Positions 1 to 5,403 of a DNA stretch of 6,349 nt are shown piece after piece (the first letter of the stretch is position 1; each line of letters opens with the position of its first letter). A program made the position numbers and the translations under genes. The notes beneath the pieces are model-generated. The model saw only the letters and a list, made by a program, of their open reading frames with translations, was not told the origin of the DNA and ran no database searches. This DNA comes from UBA12158 sp035562735 (GTDB lineage: Bacteria; Patescibacteriota; Microgenomatia; UBA12405): assembly GCA_035562735.1 (NCBI GenBank), contig DATMWB010000043.1:1-6349 (forward strand), written 5' to 3'.

Positions 1-1888
1 CATGTAATGGTGGGTCGAGTAAACGAATCTTGACTGGGAACCCCTTCATAATTTGGAATAATTCCTTAAAATCATTCTTTTGCATGGGGAAGATTTTGGC
101 TAGAGCAGTTTTACGTTGTTCCAAAGTTTCAGAAACAATCATTTGACGGACGGCAAAGATTCTATCTGCTTGGAAGAACATGTGTTCGGTTCGACAAAGT
201 CCAATACCCATAGCGCCAAATTCACGGGCAACACCAGCATCTTTTGGAGTATCAGCATTGGTGCGGACACCAAGTTTTTTATATTTATCGGACCATTCCA
301 TAATGGTGCCAAAATAGCCAGAGAGCTCGGGATTGACTGTGGGAATTTCACCTAAAAAGACTTCGCCGGTAGTACCGTCAAGAGTTATTAAATCCCCTTC
401 ATTGATGATTAAGTCACCAACACGGAATTTTTTCTCGATTTCAGAAACAGTGATTGATTCACAACCAGAAACACAACATTTACCCATACCACGCGCTACA
501 ACTGCAGCATGAGAAGTCATACCACCACGGGCAGTTAAGATACCTTGGGCGGCATCCATACCTGAAATATCTTCTGGAGAAGTTTCGGCACGGACTAAAA
601 TGACTTTTTTACCCTCTTCTTTCCATTCAACAGCAGTTTCAGCAGTAAAAACAGCTTGACCAACACCTGCTCCAGGAGAAGCGGGAAGACCTTTGGCAAT
701 CATTTTAAAATTGGCTTTGGCTTTTGAATCGAGGGTTGGGTGAAGAAGTTGTTCTAATTTATCAGGTTCGACTCGTAAAACAGCTTCTTTTTCGGTAATC
801 ATTTTTTCTTTGACGAGATCGACAGCAATTTTGACGGAAGCAGGAGCAGTTCTTTTACCATTTCTAGTTTGAAGAATATAGAGTTTTCCATTTTCAATGG
901 TAAATTCAACATCTTGCATGTCTCGATAATGAGCTTCTAGCTTGGAAAAGATATCTATTAATTCTTTATAAATTACTTCGTTGTCTTCTTTTAGTGAATC
1001 AAGATGTTTTGGGGTACGAATACCGGCGACAACATCTTCACCTTGAGCATTCATCAGATATTCACCATAGGAAAGATTTTCACCAGTGGCTGGGTTTCTA
1101 GTAAAGGCAACACCAGTACCAGAATCAGCTCCTAGATTTCCAAAGACCATTGATTGGATATTGATAGCAGTACCAAAGACTTTGGTCTCATCAATGTGGT
1201 TTAGACGGCGATAGGTAATGGCTCGAGCATTGCTCCAAGAACCAATGACGGCACCAATGGAACCCCAAAGTTGCTCGGTAGCATCATCAGGAAATTCACG
1301 ATTTTTTTCAATTTTAAATATTTTTTTGTAACCCTTAACAACTTCCTGCCAGTCGGCAGCAGTCATATCGGTATCTTCTTTAATTCCCCTCACGTGTTTA
1401 ACACTTTCGATAACGTGTTCAAATTTTTCGTGTTCAATATTTTCAACAACATTACTATACATTTGGACAAAACGACGATAGGAATCCCAAGCAAAACGAG
1501 GGTTGTCGGTGGTGGTGGCAATACTATTGACTACATCTTCGTTAAGACCAAGATTCAAAATAGTGTCCATCATCCCTGGCATGGAAGCAGCAGCACCGGA
1601 TCGGACGGAAACTAAAAGCGGATTTTTGGTATCACCAAATTTTTTACCAGTAGCGGTTTCTAATTTTTTTAGATTGTCGGCAACTTCTTTTTCTAATGTT
1701 GAAGGATATTTTTGACCGTTTTCATTGAACTCTTTACAGACTTCAGTGGAAATTGTAAACCCGGGAGGAACAGGAATTCCAATTTTGCTCATTTCAGCAA
1801 GATTGGCACCCTTGCCACCTAAAATATATTTTCCGGAGGCATCACCCTCGGTTTGTTTGTTTCCAAAGAAATAGACTAATTTTTTCAT
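1..1888 (-). CDS. ppdK: Pyruvate, phosphate dikinase (PPDK), 3' end cut by window edge
   Basis: The enzyme interconverts pyruvate + ATP + Pi and PEP + AMP + PPi in the cytoplasm. My translation from the ATG at 1888 is open for 629 codons to the left edge. PPDKs are usually about 870-900 residues, so about 70% is visible. The order is canonical. The N-terminal nucleotide-binding domain has GGKGANLAEM (24-33), SVRSGAAASMPGMMDT (94-109) and LQTRNGKRT (339-347). The swivelling phosphohistidine domain has GGMTSHAAVVARGMGKCC (455-472), with catalytic His460 and Thr458, the position phosphorylated by PPDK regulatory proteins in other organisms. The start of the PEP/pyruvate barrel has GLCRTEHMFF (563-572) and IRLLDPPLH (621-629), which carry the two substrate-binding arginines known from the family. 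The C-terminal catalytic cysteine lies outside the window. The TSHAAVVARG context with the QTRNGKRT block separates it from PEP synthase. No Shine-Dalgarno sequence precedes the ATG. The gene is 54 bp downstream of a membrane-protein gene on the same strand. Confidence 0.97.
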   Translation of the reverse strand, partial: MKKLVYFFGNKQTEGDASGKYILGGKGANLAEMSKIGIPVPPGFTISTEVCKEFNENGQKYPSTLEKEVADNLKKLETATGKKFGDTKNPLLVSVRSGAAASMPGMMDTILNLGLNEDVVNSIATTTDNPRFAWDSYRRFVQMYSNVVENIEHEKFEHVIESVKHVRGIKEDTDMTAADWQEVVKGYKKIFKIEKNREFPDDATEQLWGSIGAVIGSWSNARAITYRRLNHIDETKVFGTAINIQSMVFGNLGADSGTGVAFTRNPATGENLSYGEYLMNAQGEDVVAGIRTPKHLDSLKEDNEVIYKELIDIFSKLEAHYRDMQDVEFTIENGKLYILQTRNGKRTAPASVKIAVDLVKEKMITEKEAVLRVEPDKLEQLLHPTLDSKAKANFKMIAKGLPASPGAGVGQAVFTAETAVEWKEEGKKVILVRAETSPEDISGMDAAQGILTARGGMTSHAAVVARGMGKCCVSGCESITVSEIEKKFRVGDLIINEGDLITLDGTTGEVFLGEIPTVNPELSGYFGTIMEWSDKYKKLGVRTNADTPKDAGVAREFGAMGIGLCRTEHMFFQADRIFAVRQMIVSETLEQRKTALAKIFPMQKNDFKELFQIMKGFPVKIRLLDPPLH

Positions 1889-1892
1889 ACGG

Positions 1893-1920
1893 ATAATACT
1901 TTAAGCTAGAATGGACGCAA
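1893..1920 (-). promoter_or_regulatory. Candidate ppdK promoter, possibly leaderless
   Basis: On the minus strand, TTGCGT (1920-1915) and TATTAT (1898-1893) are 16 nt apart. The second hexamer ends only 4 nt before the ppdK ATG. With usual sigma-70 geometry, transcription would begin at or almost at the start codon, giving a leaderless or nearly leaderless mRNA. The -35 matches the consensus at 3 of 6 positions and the -10 at 5 of 6. AT-rich DNA yields such matches by chance, so this is a moderate call. Confidence 0.4.
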
Positions 1921-1942
1921 AATCAATCAGAAATAATACACA

Positions 1943-2287
1943 TTATTTAATTACTCTAATAGTTGCTTCACCTTTTCTTTTTTCTAGTTTTTCACCAACA
2001 ATATAGCCCATGTTTCTCATTTTTTTAGTTTTTCCATTGGTTAATTTTAGGTAAGCAAATTCAACAGTTTCCGTGTCTCCACCGTCATCATCGGGTGTAT
2101 AAACATCTTCTTTTTTGACCTCAACTACTTCTCCACTCCAATTGTCGTTGAGATTTTTGAACATAAAAATAAGACTAATTAGAGCGGCAATTGCGATTCC
2201 ACCTAGGGCTTCTGCATACCCAAAAGCAGAAACAAGAATAGCGATAACTACCCAAATAACAAGCCAAATGAGAAAATATTTTTTCAT
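1943..2287 (-). CDS. Small two-helix membrane protein with a soluble C-terminal domain, unknown function
   Basis: I do not recognise this 114-aa protein. It begins MKKYF and has two hydrophobic segments, about residues 4-22 and 26-43, with a short turn (GYAEAL) between them. Lysines before the first and after the second segment predict both ends in the cytoplasm. Residues 48-114 form a polar domain. It opens with WSGEVVEV, has an acidic loop (TPDDDGGD, 64-71), then alternating strand-like stretches (VEFAYLKLTNGK), and ends with YIVGEKLEKRKGEATIRVIK. The pattern looks like a small beta-rich fold, but I cannot assign a family. Its ATG overlaps the stop of the upstream 50-codon ORF (ATGA), which predicts translational coupling. 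No Shine-Dalgarno sequence is seen. The ppdK start follows 54 bp downstream. The two membrane helices and sensible composition support a real gene. Confidence 0.8.
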   Translation of the reverse strand: MKKYFLIWLVIWVVIAILVSAFGYAEALGGIAIAALISLIFMFKNLNDNWSGEVVEVKKEDVYTPDDDGGDTETVEFAYLKLTNGKTKKMRNMGYIVGEKLEKRKGEATIRVIK

Positions 2288-2436
2288 TGATAGCTAAAAC
2301 TATAATAATAAGCAACTAACATAGATGTTATTGAAAAAAGACTTAACATTATACTTATAAAAACTGGGGAAAACTTGAATTTTTCGGGAGGAGAAATTTC
2401 AACAAGTTCATGATGAAGATATGATCTTTTGATCAT
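2284..2436 (-). CDS. Micro-ORF, 50-aa single-pass membrane protein
   Basis: Reading the minus strand from the ATG at 2436 gives 50 codons ending in TGA. The protein begins MIKRSYLHHELVEISPPEKF and continues into one hydrophobic stretch, about residues 24-46 (start PVFISIMLSL, end LVAYYYSF), then ends SYQ. Basic residues before the helix (K3, R4, K19, K21) predict the N-terminus inside the cell. The ATG is the first start after an in-frame TAA four codons upstream. Its TGA overlaps the ATG of the 114-aa gene as ATGA, the typical arrangement of a translationally coupled pair, and this is the main support for it being real. TAAAAT lies 6 nt before the ATG. The groEL terminator lies just upstream, so the ORF probably starts a new transcript. 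Function is unknown. It could instead act only as a leader ORF for the next gene. Confidence 0.6.
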   Translation of the reverse strand: MIKRSYLHHELVEISPPEKFKFSPVFISIMLSLFSITSMLVAYYYSFSYQ

Positions 2437-2442
2437 AAAATT

Positions 2443-2448
2443 ATTTTA
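2443..2448 (-). promoter_or_regulatory. Candidate -10 box for the membrane-protein pair
   Basis: TAAAAT on the minus strand ends 6 nt before the micro-ORF ATG and starts just after the U-tract of the groEL terminator. It matches TATAAT at 5 of 6 positions, with a TG directly upstream. No good -35 is visible, because at 16-18 nt spacing the position falls inside the terminator hairpin. If used, the mRNA would be leaderless or nearly so. Confidence 0.3.
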
Positions 2449-2450
2449 CA

Positions 2451-2482
2451 CTAAAAATAATCCCTCACCGAAGTGAGGGATT
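2451..2482 (-). terminator. Rho-independent terminator of groESL
   Basis: A perfect 10-bp stem pairs 2459-2468 with 2473-2482. Read on the minus strand the loop is UUCG closed by C-G, the very stable cUUCGg tetraloop, and the stem is followed by A and five Us. It lies 36 bp past the groEL stop. The plus-strand copy also has a 3' T-rich tract (TTTTGTTT, part of it in the stem), so the element could work in both directions. No plus-strand gene ends nearby, so its job is most likely to end groESL mRNA. Confidence 0.85.
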
Positions 2483-2488
2483 TTGTTT

Positions 2489-2515
2489 GATTGCTTCGCT
2501 TCGCTCGCAATGACG
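2489..2515. repeat. REP-like palindromic repeat after groEL
   Basis: Directly after the groEL stop is a GC-richer element: ATTGC (2490-2494), then TTCGC twice in tandem, then TC and GCAAT (2507-2511), followed by GACG. The ends are a 5-bp inverted repeat. Elements reading CATTGCGAGCGAAGCG...GCAATC are, from general knowledge, widespread intergenic palindromic repeats in many unrelated bacterial genomes. Only one copy is present here, so its repetitive nature is inferred from resemblance and not seen directly. Confidence 0.5.
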
Positions 2516-2518
2516 TGG

Positions 2519-4180
2519 TTACATCATTCCATCCATGCCGCCCATTCCACCCATACCGCTCATGTCAGGAGCTGTGGGCTTTTTCTCAGGAATATCAGCA
2601 ATTAAGACATCAGTAGTGAGAATCATTGTACCGACAGAAACAGCGTTGGTTAAGGCTGATTTGGTGACTTTGACTGGGTCAAGAATTCCAGATTTAGTCA
2701 TAGAAACAAATTCACCAGTAACAGCATGATAGCCAATGTCTGATTTTGGATCAGACTCTAGAGAATCGCTTATTTTACTGAAAACATAGCCCGGATCTTC
2801 TCCGCAATTTATAGCTAATTTTCGAATTGGTTGTTCTAAAGCGAATTTTAAAATATCAACGCCAACTTGCTCTTCTGCAGAATCAGTTTTGACCTTGTTT
2901 AGAGCAAAAGAGGCTTTCAATAAAGCTACTCCACCTCCAGGAAGAATACCCTCCTCAACAGCGGCCTTGGTAGCATCGATAGCATCTTTGACACGCTCGA
3001 GTCTCTCTTTCATTTCAACTTCGGTAGCTCCACCAACTTGGATGACGATAGCACCGCCAACTAATTTGGCGATACGTTGCATATAATTTTCCTTGTCATA
3101 GTCGGAGGTTGATTTGTCAGCCTGTACTCGAATTTGAGCAACACGAGCATTTATCTCAGACTTCGACCCAGCACCACCGATAATTCTTGTTTTATCTTTG
3201 TCAGCAGTTACGGAGTCAGCGCGACCACAATATTCTTCGGGGTCCGCATTTTCAAATTTTATTCCGAGTTCATCTGAAATTACCTTACCACCGGTTAATA
3301 TCGCAATGTCTTCAAGCATGGCCTTGCGACGATCACCAAAACCAGGAGCTTTGACAGCTAAGACATTAAAGGTACCTCGAAGTTTATTAACAACTAAGGT
3401 AGCAAGAGCCTCACCATCAATATCTTCGGAAATGATGACAAAAGTCTTAGTTAGCTTGACTAATTTCTCCAAGAAGGGAAGGATATCTTGAATGGAAGAA
3501 ATTTTCTTGTCAGTAATCACAATATAGGGGTGTTCAATAACGGCCTCCATTTTTTCGGTATTGGTGGCAAAATAGGCAGAAAGAAAACCATTATCAAATT
3601 CCATACCAGATGTTTCTTTGGTTTCTAGAGCCATGCCTTTACCTTCTTCGGCGGTAATTAAACCATTCTTGCCAACTTTTATCATAGCGGAGGCAATTTC
3701 TTTACCTATTTCTTCACTGGCGGCAGAAATTGTAGCTACTTTTTCAATGGAAGCTTTGTCATCAGCCTTGATGTCTTTTTTCATGGCATTTAATTCGTCA
3801 ATGACGACTGAGAGGGCTTTTTCAAGACCACGACGAACAATCATGGGGTTGGCACCGGCGGCAACATTTTGAAGACCCTTGTTGACAATGGCTTGAGCTA
3901 AAACAGTTGAAGTGGTTGTACCGTCACCAGCGGCGTCATTGGTTTTTGAAGCAGCTTCTTTGACTAATTGAGCACCCATGTTTTCATAGGGATCCTTGAG
4001 TTCAATTTCTTTGGCTACAGAGACGCCATCGTGGATAACAGTAGGGCCACCCCATTTTTTATCGATAGCAACGTTACGACCCTTGGGACCAAGAGTGGTA
4101 GAGACGGCGTTGGCCAAAATATTAACTCCTTTTAATAGTGATGCTCGGGCATCTTGTCCGAATTTTAGTTGTTTTGCCAT
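2519..4180 (-). CDS. groEL: Chaperonin GroEL (60 kDa, Cpn60)
   Basis: GroEL forms the double heptameric ring that folds non-native proteins in the cytoplasm with ATP and GroES. The 553 residues match the usual length (about 540-550) and are complete. Equatorial-domain ATP-site motifs are present: LGPKGRN (30-36), DGVSVAKEIEL (51-61), GDGTTT (85-90) and GGG (415-417). Asp399 in ERVKDAIDATKAAVEEG corresponds to the ATP-hydrolysing aspartate of E. coli GroEL (Asp398). The apical domain (about 190-375) keeps FDNGFLSAYF, KAPGFGDRRKAML and STSDYDKE. The C-terminus is the typical flexible Gly/Met tail, GMGGMGGMDGMM. Nothing conserved is missing. The gene follows groES by 39 bp and is surely co-transcribed with it. 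No Shine-Dalgarno sequence precedes the ATG; a 16-bp tandem repeat fills the gap. A strong terminator lies downstream. Confidence 0.99.
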   Translation of the reverse strand: MAKQLKFGQDARASLLKGVNILANAVSTTLGPKGRNVAIDKKWGGPTVIHDGVSVAKEIELKDPYENMGAQLVKEAASKTNDAAGDGTTTSTVLAQAIVNKGLQNVAAGANPMIVRRGLEKALSVVIDELNAMKKDIKADDKASIEKVATISAASEEIGKEIASAMIKVGKNGLITAEEGKGMALETKETSGMEFDNGFLSAYFATNTEKMEAVIEHPYIVITDKKISSIQDILPFLEKLVKLTKTFVIISEDIDGEALATLVVNKLRGTFNVLAVKAPGFGDRRKAMLEDIAILTGGKVISDELGIKFENADPEEYCGRADSVTADKDKTRIIGGAGSKSEINARVAQIRVQADKSTSDYDKENYMQRIAKLVGGAIVIQVGGATEVEMKERLERVKDAIDATKAAVEEGILPGGGVALLKASFALNKVKTDSAEEQVGVDILKFALEQPIRKLAINCGEDPGYVFSKISDSLESDPKSDIGYHAVTGEFVSMTKSGILDPVKVTKSALTNAVSVGTMILTTDVLIADIPEKKPTAPDMSGMGGMGGMDGMM

Positions 4181-4185
4181 AGGTT

Positions 4186-4217
4186 TAGATAATTAGTTGA
4201 ATAGATAATTAGTTAAT
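4186..4217. repeat. 16-bp tandem direct repeat between groES and groEL
   Basis: Plus-strand units TAGATAATTAGTTGAA (4186-4201) and TAGATAATTAGTTAAT (4202-4217) match at the first 13 positions and at position 15. They fill nearly all of the 39-bp groES-groEL gap, where a ribosome site for groEL would be expected. The function is unknown. Replication slippage in AT-rich DNA is the simplest origin. Confidence 0.7.
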
Positions 4218-4219
4218 AG

Positions 4220-4516
4220 TTATTTGATGGTGGCCATAACATCCTCAAATTTGAGGATTAATAAATTTGTTTCATCTTCCTTATATTCTTTTCCACCCCA
4301 CTCCTTATAGATGACTATATCGCCAACTTTGACGGGGGAAGTTTTTTTAATACCATAGTCAGTAACAAATTCTTCACCTACTGCTAAAACACGGCCAGAT
4401 TGGGGTTTTTCCTCGTGTGATTCTGGTAAAAGAATTCCTGAAGCAGTGGTTTTTTCTTGTTTTAACGGTTCGACTAAAAGATAGCCGACTAGTGGTTGAA
4501 TAGATGATTTTGGCAT
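4220..4516 (-). CDS. groES: Co-chaperonin GroES (10 kDa, Cpn10)
   Basis: GroES is the heptameric lid of the GroEL chamber. At 98 residues it has the family's normal length. The N-terminal beta strand reads IQPLVGYLLVEPL (6-18). The mobile loop follows (about 19-34: KQEKTTASGILLPES) and contains the hydrophobic GILL segment that docks on the GroEL apical domain. SGRVLAVGEE (40-49), VKVGDIVIYKEWGGKEYK (62-79) and the closing strand LLILKFEDVMATI (85-97) complete the fold. The ATG at 4516 gives MPKSSIQPL, a sensible N-terminus. It is the first gene of groESL. A CIRCE-like operator lies 18 nt upstream of the ATG. There is no Shine-Dalgarno sequence; the start is preceded by TAATAT and TCGT. Confidence 0.98.
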   Translation of the reverse strand: MPKSSIQPLVGYLLVEPLKQEKTTASGILLPESHEEKPQSGRVLAVGEEFVTDYGIKKTSPVKVGDIVIYKEWGGKEYKEDETNLLILKFEDVMATIK

Positions 4517-4533
4517 ACGAATATTAATTAATA

Positions 4534-4562
4534 ATTATCAGTCGGGACAGTAGACTGCTAAT
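4534..4562 (-). promoter_or_regulatory. CIRCE-like HrcA operator overlapping the groESL promoter
   Basis: On the minus strand, TTAGCAGTC (4561-4553), 9 nt, then GACTGATAA (4543-4535) form an inverted repeat with exactly the 9-9-9 layout of CIRCE (consensus TTAGCACTC-N9-GAGTGCTAA). One arm differs from consensus at one base and the other at two. The C-to-G change in one arm is matched by the symmetric change in the other, so symmetry is kept there; arm symmetry is 8 of 9. The arms also contain TTAGCA and GATAAT 16 nt apart, a plausible -35/-10 pair, so a bound repressor would block the promoter directly. In many bacteria CIRCE binds HrcA and represses groESL until heat shock. HrcA is not in the window, so regulation is inferred. 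Confidence 0.72.
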
Positions 4563-4602
4563 ATTATATCTATTGAAGGTGATAGGTCAAGGGGATAAGT
4601 GA

Positions 4603-4608
4603 GATAAT
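4603..4608 (+). promoter_or_regulatory. Candidate -10 box of the methyltransferase gene
   Basis: GATAAT lies 6 nt before the methyltransferase ATG, repeating the close -10-to-ATG spacing of other genes here. No convincing -35 is found at 16-18 nt. An alternative plus-strand promoter lies inside the CIRCE-like palindrome, TTATCA (4535-4540), 18 nt, TAATAT (4559-4564), which would give a leader of about 40-45 nt. Confidence 0.3.
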
Positions 4609-4614
4609 AAAAAT

Positions 4615-5403
4615 ATGAAATTAGTAAAAACTAAAATAGATGGATTAGATTTTTGGTATAGAAAGGATGATAAATTTATCGGTCAAAGGATAGCACTCGG
4701 GAAATATGAACAATACGAAACAGCTCTAATGGTGAGCCAGATAAATTCAAAAAGTGTCTGTGTAGATGTGGGAGCTAACGTTGGTTACTACACTTTTCTA
4801 ATGGCTAGAAGAGCTAAAAGAGTTTTTGCCTTTGAGCCAGATAAAGAGTGTTTTGAAATTTTAAAAAAAAATGTTTCGGAAAACAATTTAAAAAATGTGA
4901 CCATATTTAATTTGGCATTAAGCAATAAAAAAGAAAAAAAATATTTAATTAAAGATTGTGACAATTTGGGAAATAGTAGAATTGATGAGAAAAATGGCCT
5001 ATTAATTAACACTGATACTTTAGATAATTTATTAATAAATGAACAAATAATTGACTTGATAAAAATTGATGTTCAGGGATGGGAAACTGAGGTAATTGAT
5101 GGGGCAAAAAAGATAATTGAGCGGGATAGACCAACACTATTTTTGGAATATACACCCAGTGAATATGACAACAAAAAGATGATAAATTTTTTGAAAAATA
5201 CTTATCAAAATATTTTTAGTATTAATGATTTTGTAAATGTCCCCTGGCCAATTTATCGGGGTGTAAAAATTATTGGAGGGTGTGAATATACTGATTTATT
5301 TTTGAAAAATAAAATGAATTTAAAAGATTATGTAGAGATGATAAAAAATGTAAAGTATAAAAAATTTATTAAAGGTATAATCAATTTAATATGTCAAAAA
5401 TAA
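4615..5403 (+). CDS. FkbM family SAM-dependent methyltransferase
   Basis: This 262-aa cytoplasmic protein has the class I SAM-methyltransferase core of the FkbM family, usually O-methyltransferases acting on sugars or secondary metabolites. The SAM-binding loop VDVGANVGYYT is at 50-60. The acidic residue for the ribose, in FAFEPD, is E74. IDLIKIDVQGWETEVIDGA (146-164), the family's hallmark KxDxxGxE segment, is followed by RPTLFLEYTP (172-181). No signal peptide or membrane segment is seen. The C-terminal third is lysine- and asparagine-rich and not recognisable. The gene is visibly more AT-rich than its neighbours (one 60-base line near its 3' end has only 11 G+C), which may signal later acquisition. 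No glycan or polyketide genes are near, so the substrate is unknown. The ATG at 4615 lacks a clear Shine-Dalgarno sequence. Its last 13 bases overlap eno. Confidence 0.9.
   Translation: MKLVKTKIDGLDFWYRKDDKFIGQRIALGKYEQYETALMVSQINSKSVCVDVGANVGYYTFLMARRAKRVFAFEPDKECFEILKKNVSENNLKNVTIFNLALSNKKEKKYLIKDCDNLGNSRIDEKNGLLINTDTLDNLLINEQIIDLIKIDVQGWETEVIDGAKKIIERDRPTLFLEYTPSEYDNKKMINFLKNTYQNIFSINDFVNVPWPIYRGVKIIGGCEYTDLFLKNKMNLKDYVEMIKNVKYKKFIKGIINLICQK
5376..5381 (+). promoter_or_regulatory. Perfect -10 box just before eno, inside the methyltransferase gene
   Basis: A consensus TATAAT lies 9 nt before the eno ATG, within the last codons of the methyltransferase gene. Normal geometry would place the transcript start 2-3 nt before the ATG. 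No good -35 is visible at 16-18 nt, so it may be chance in AT-rich DNA, or it may give eno its own near-leaderless transcript in addition to read-through from the upstream gene. Confidence 0.35.

Noticed and set aside
116..1715. Plus-strand ORFs of 60-114 codons opposite ppdK
   Set aside because: They lie entirely antisense to the strongly conserved ppdK frame, overlap each other, and have compositions expected from reading a coding strand backwards.
1931..1948. AT-only palindrome AAATAAT-ACAC-ATTATTT at the end of the 114-aa gene
   Set aside because: The 7-bp stem is all A-T, overlaps the stop codon and has no U-tract on either strand, so it is too weak to call a terminator.
2115..2297. Plus-strand 60-codon ORF opposite the 114-aa membrane protein gene
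   Set aside because: The minus-strand frame has clear helices and a coupled start; the plus-strand reading has no supporting feature.
2535..4196. Plus-strand ORFs opposite groEL, including a 97-codon one at 3198-3491
   Set aside because: They are antisense to conserved GroEL sequence, serine/proline-rich shadow translations with no recognisable domain.
4788..5012. Minus-strand 74-codon ORF inside the methyltransferase gene
   Set aside because: It is antisense to the conserved SAM-binding region, and its Phe/Leu-rich translation arises from Lys-rich codons on the other strand.
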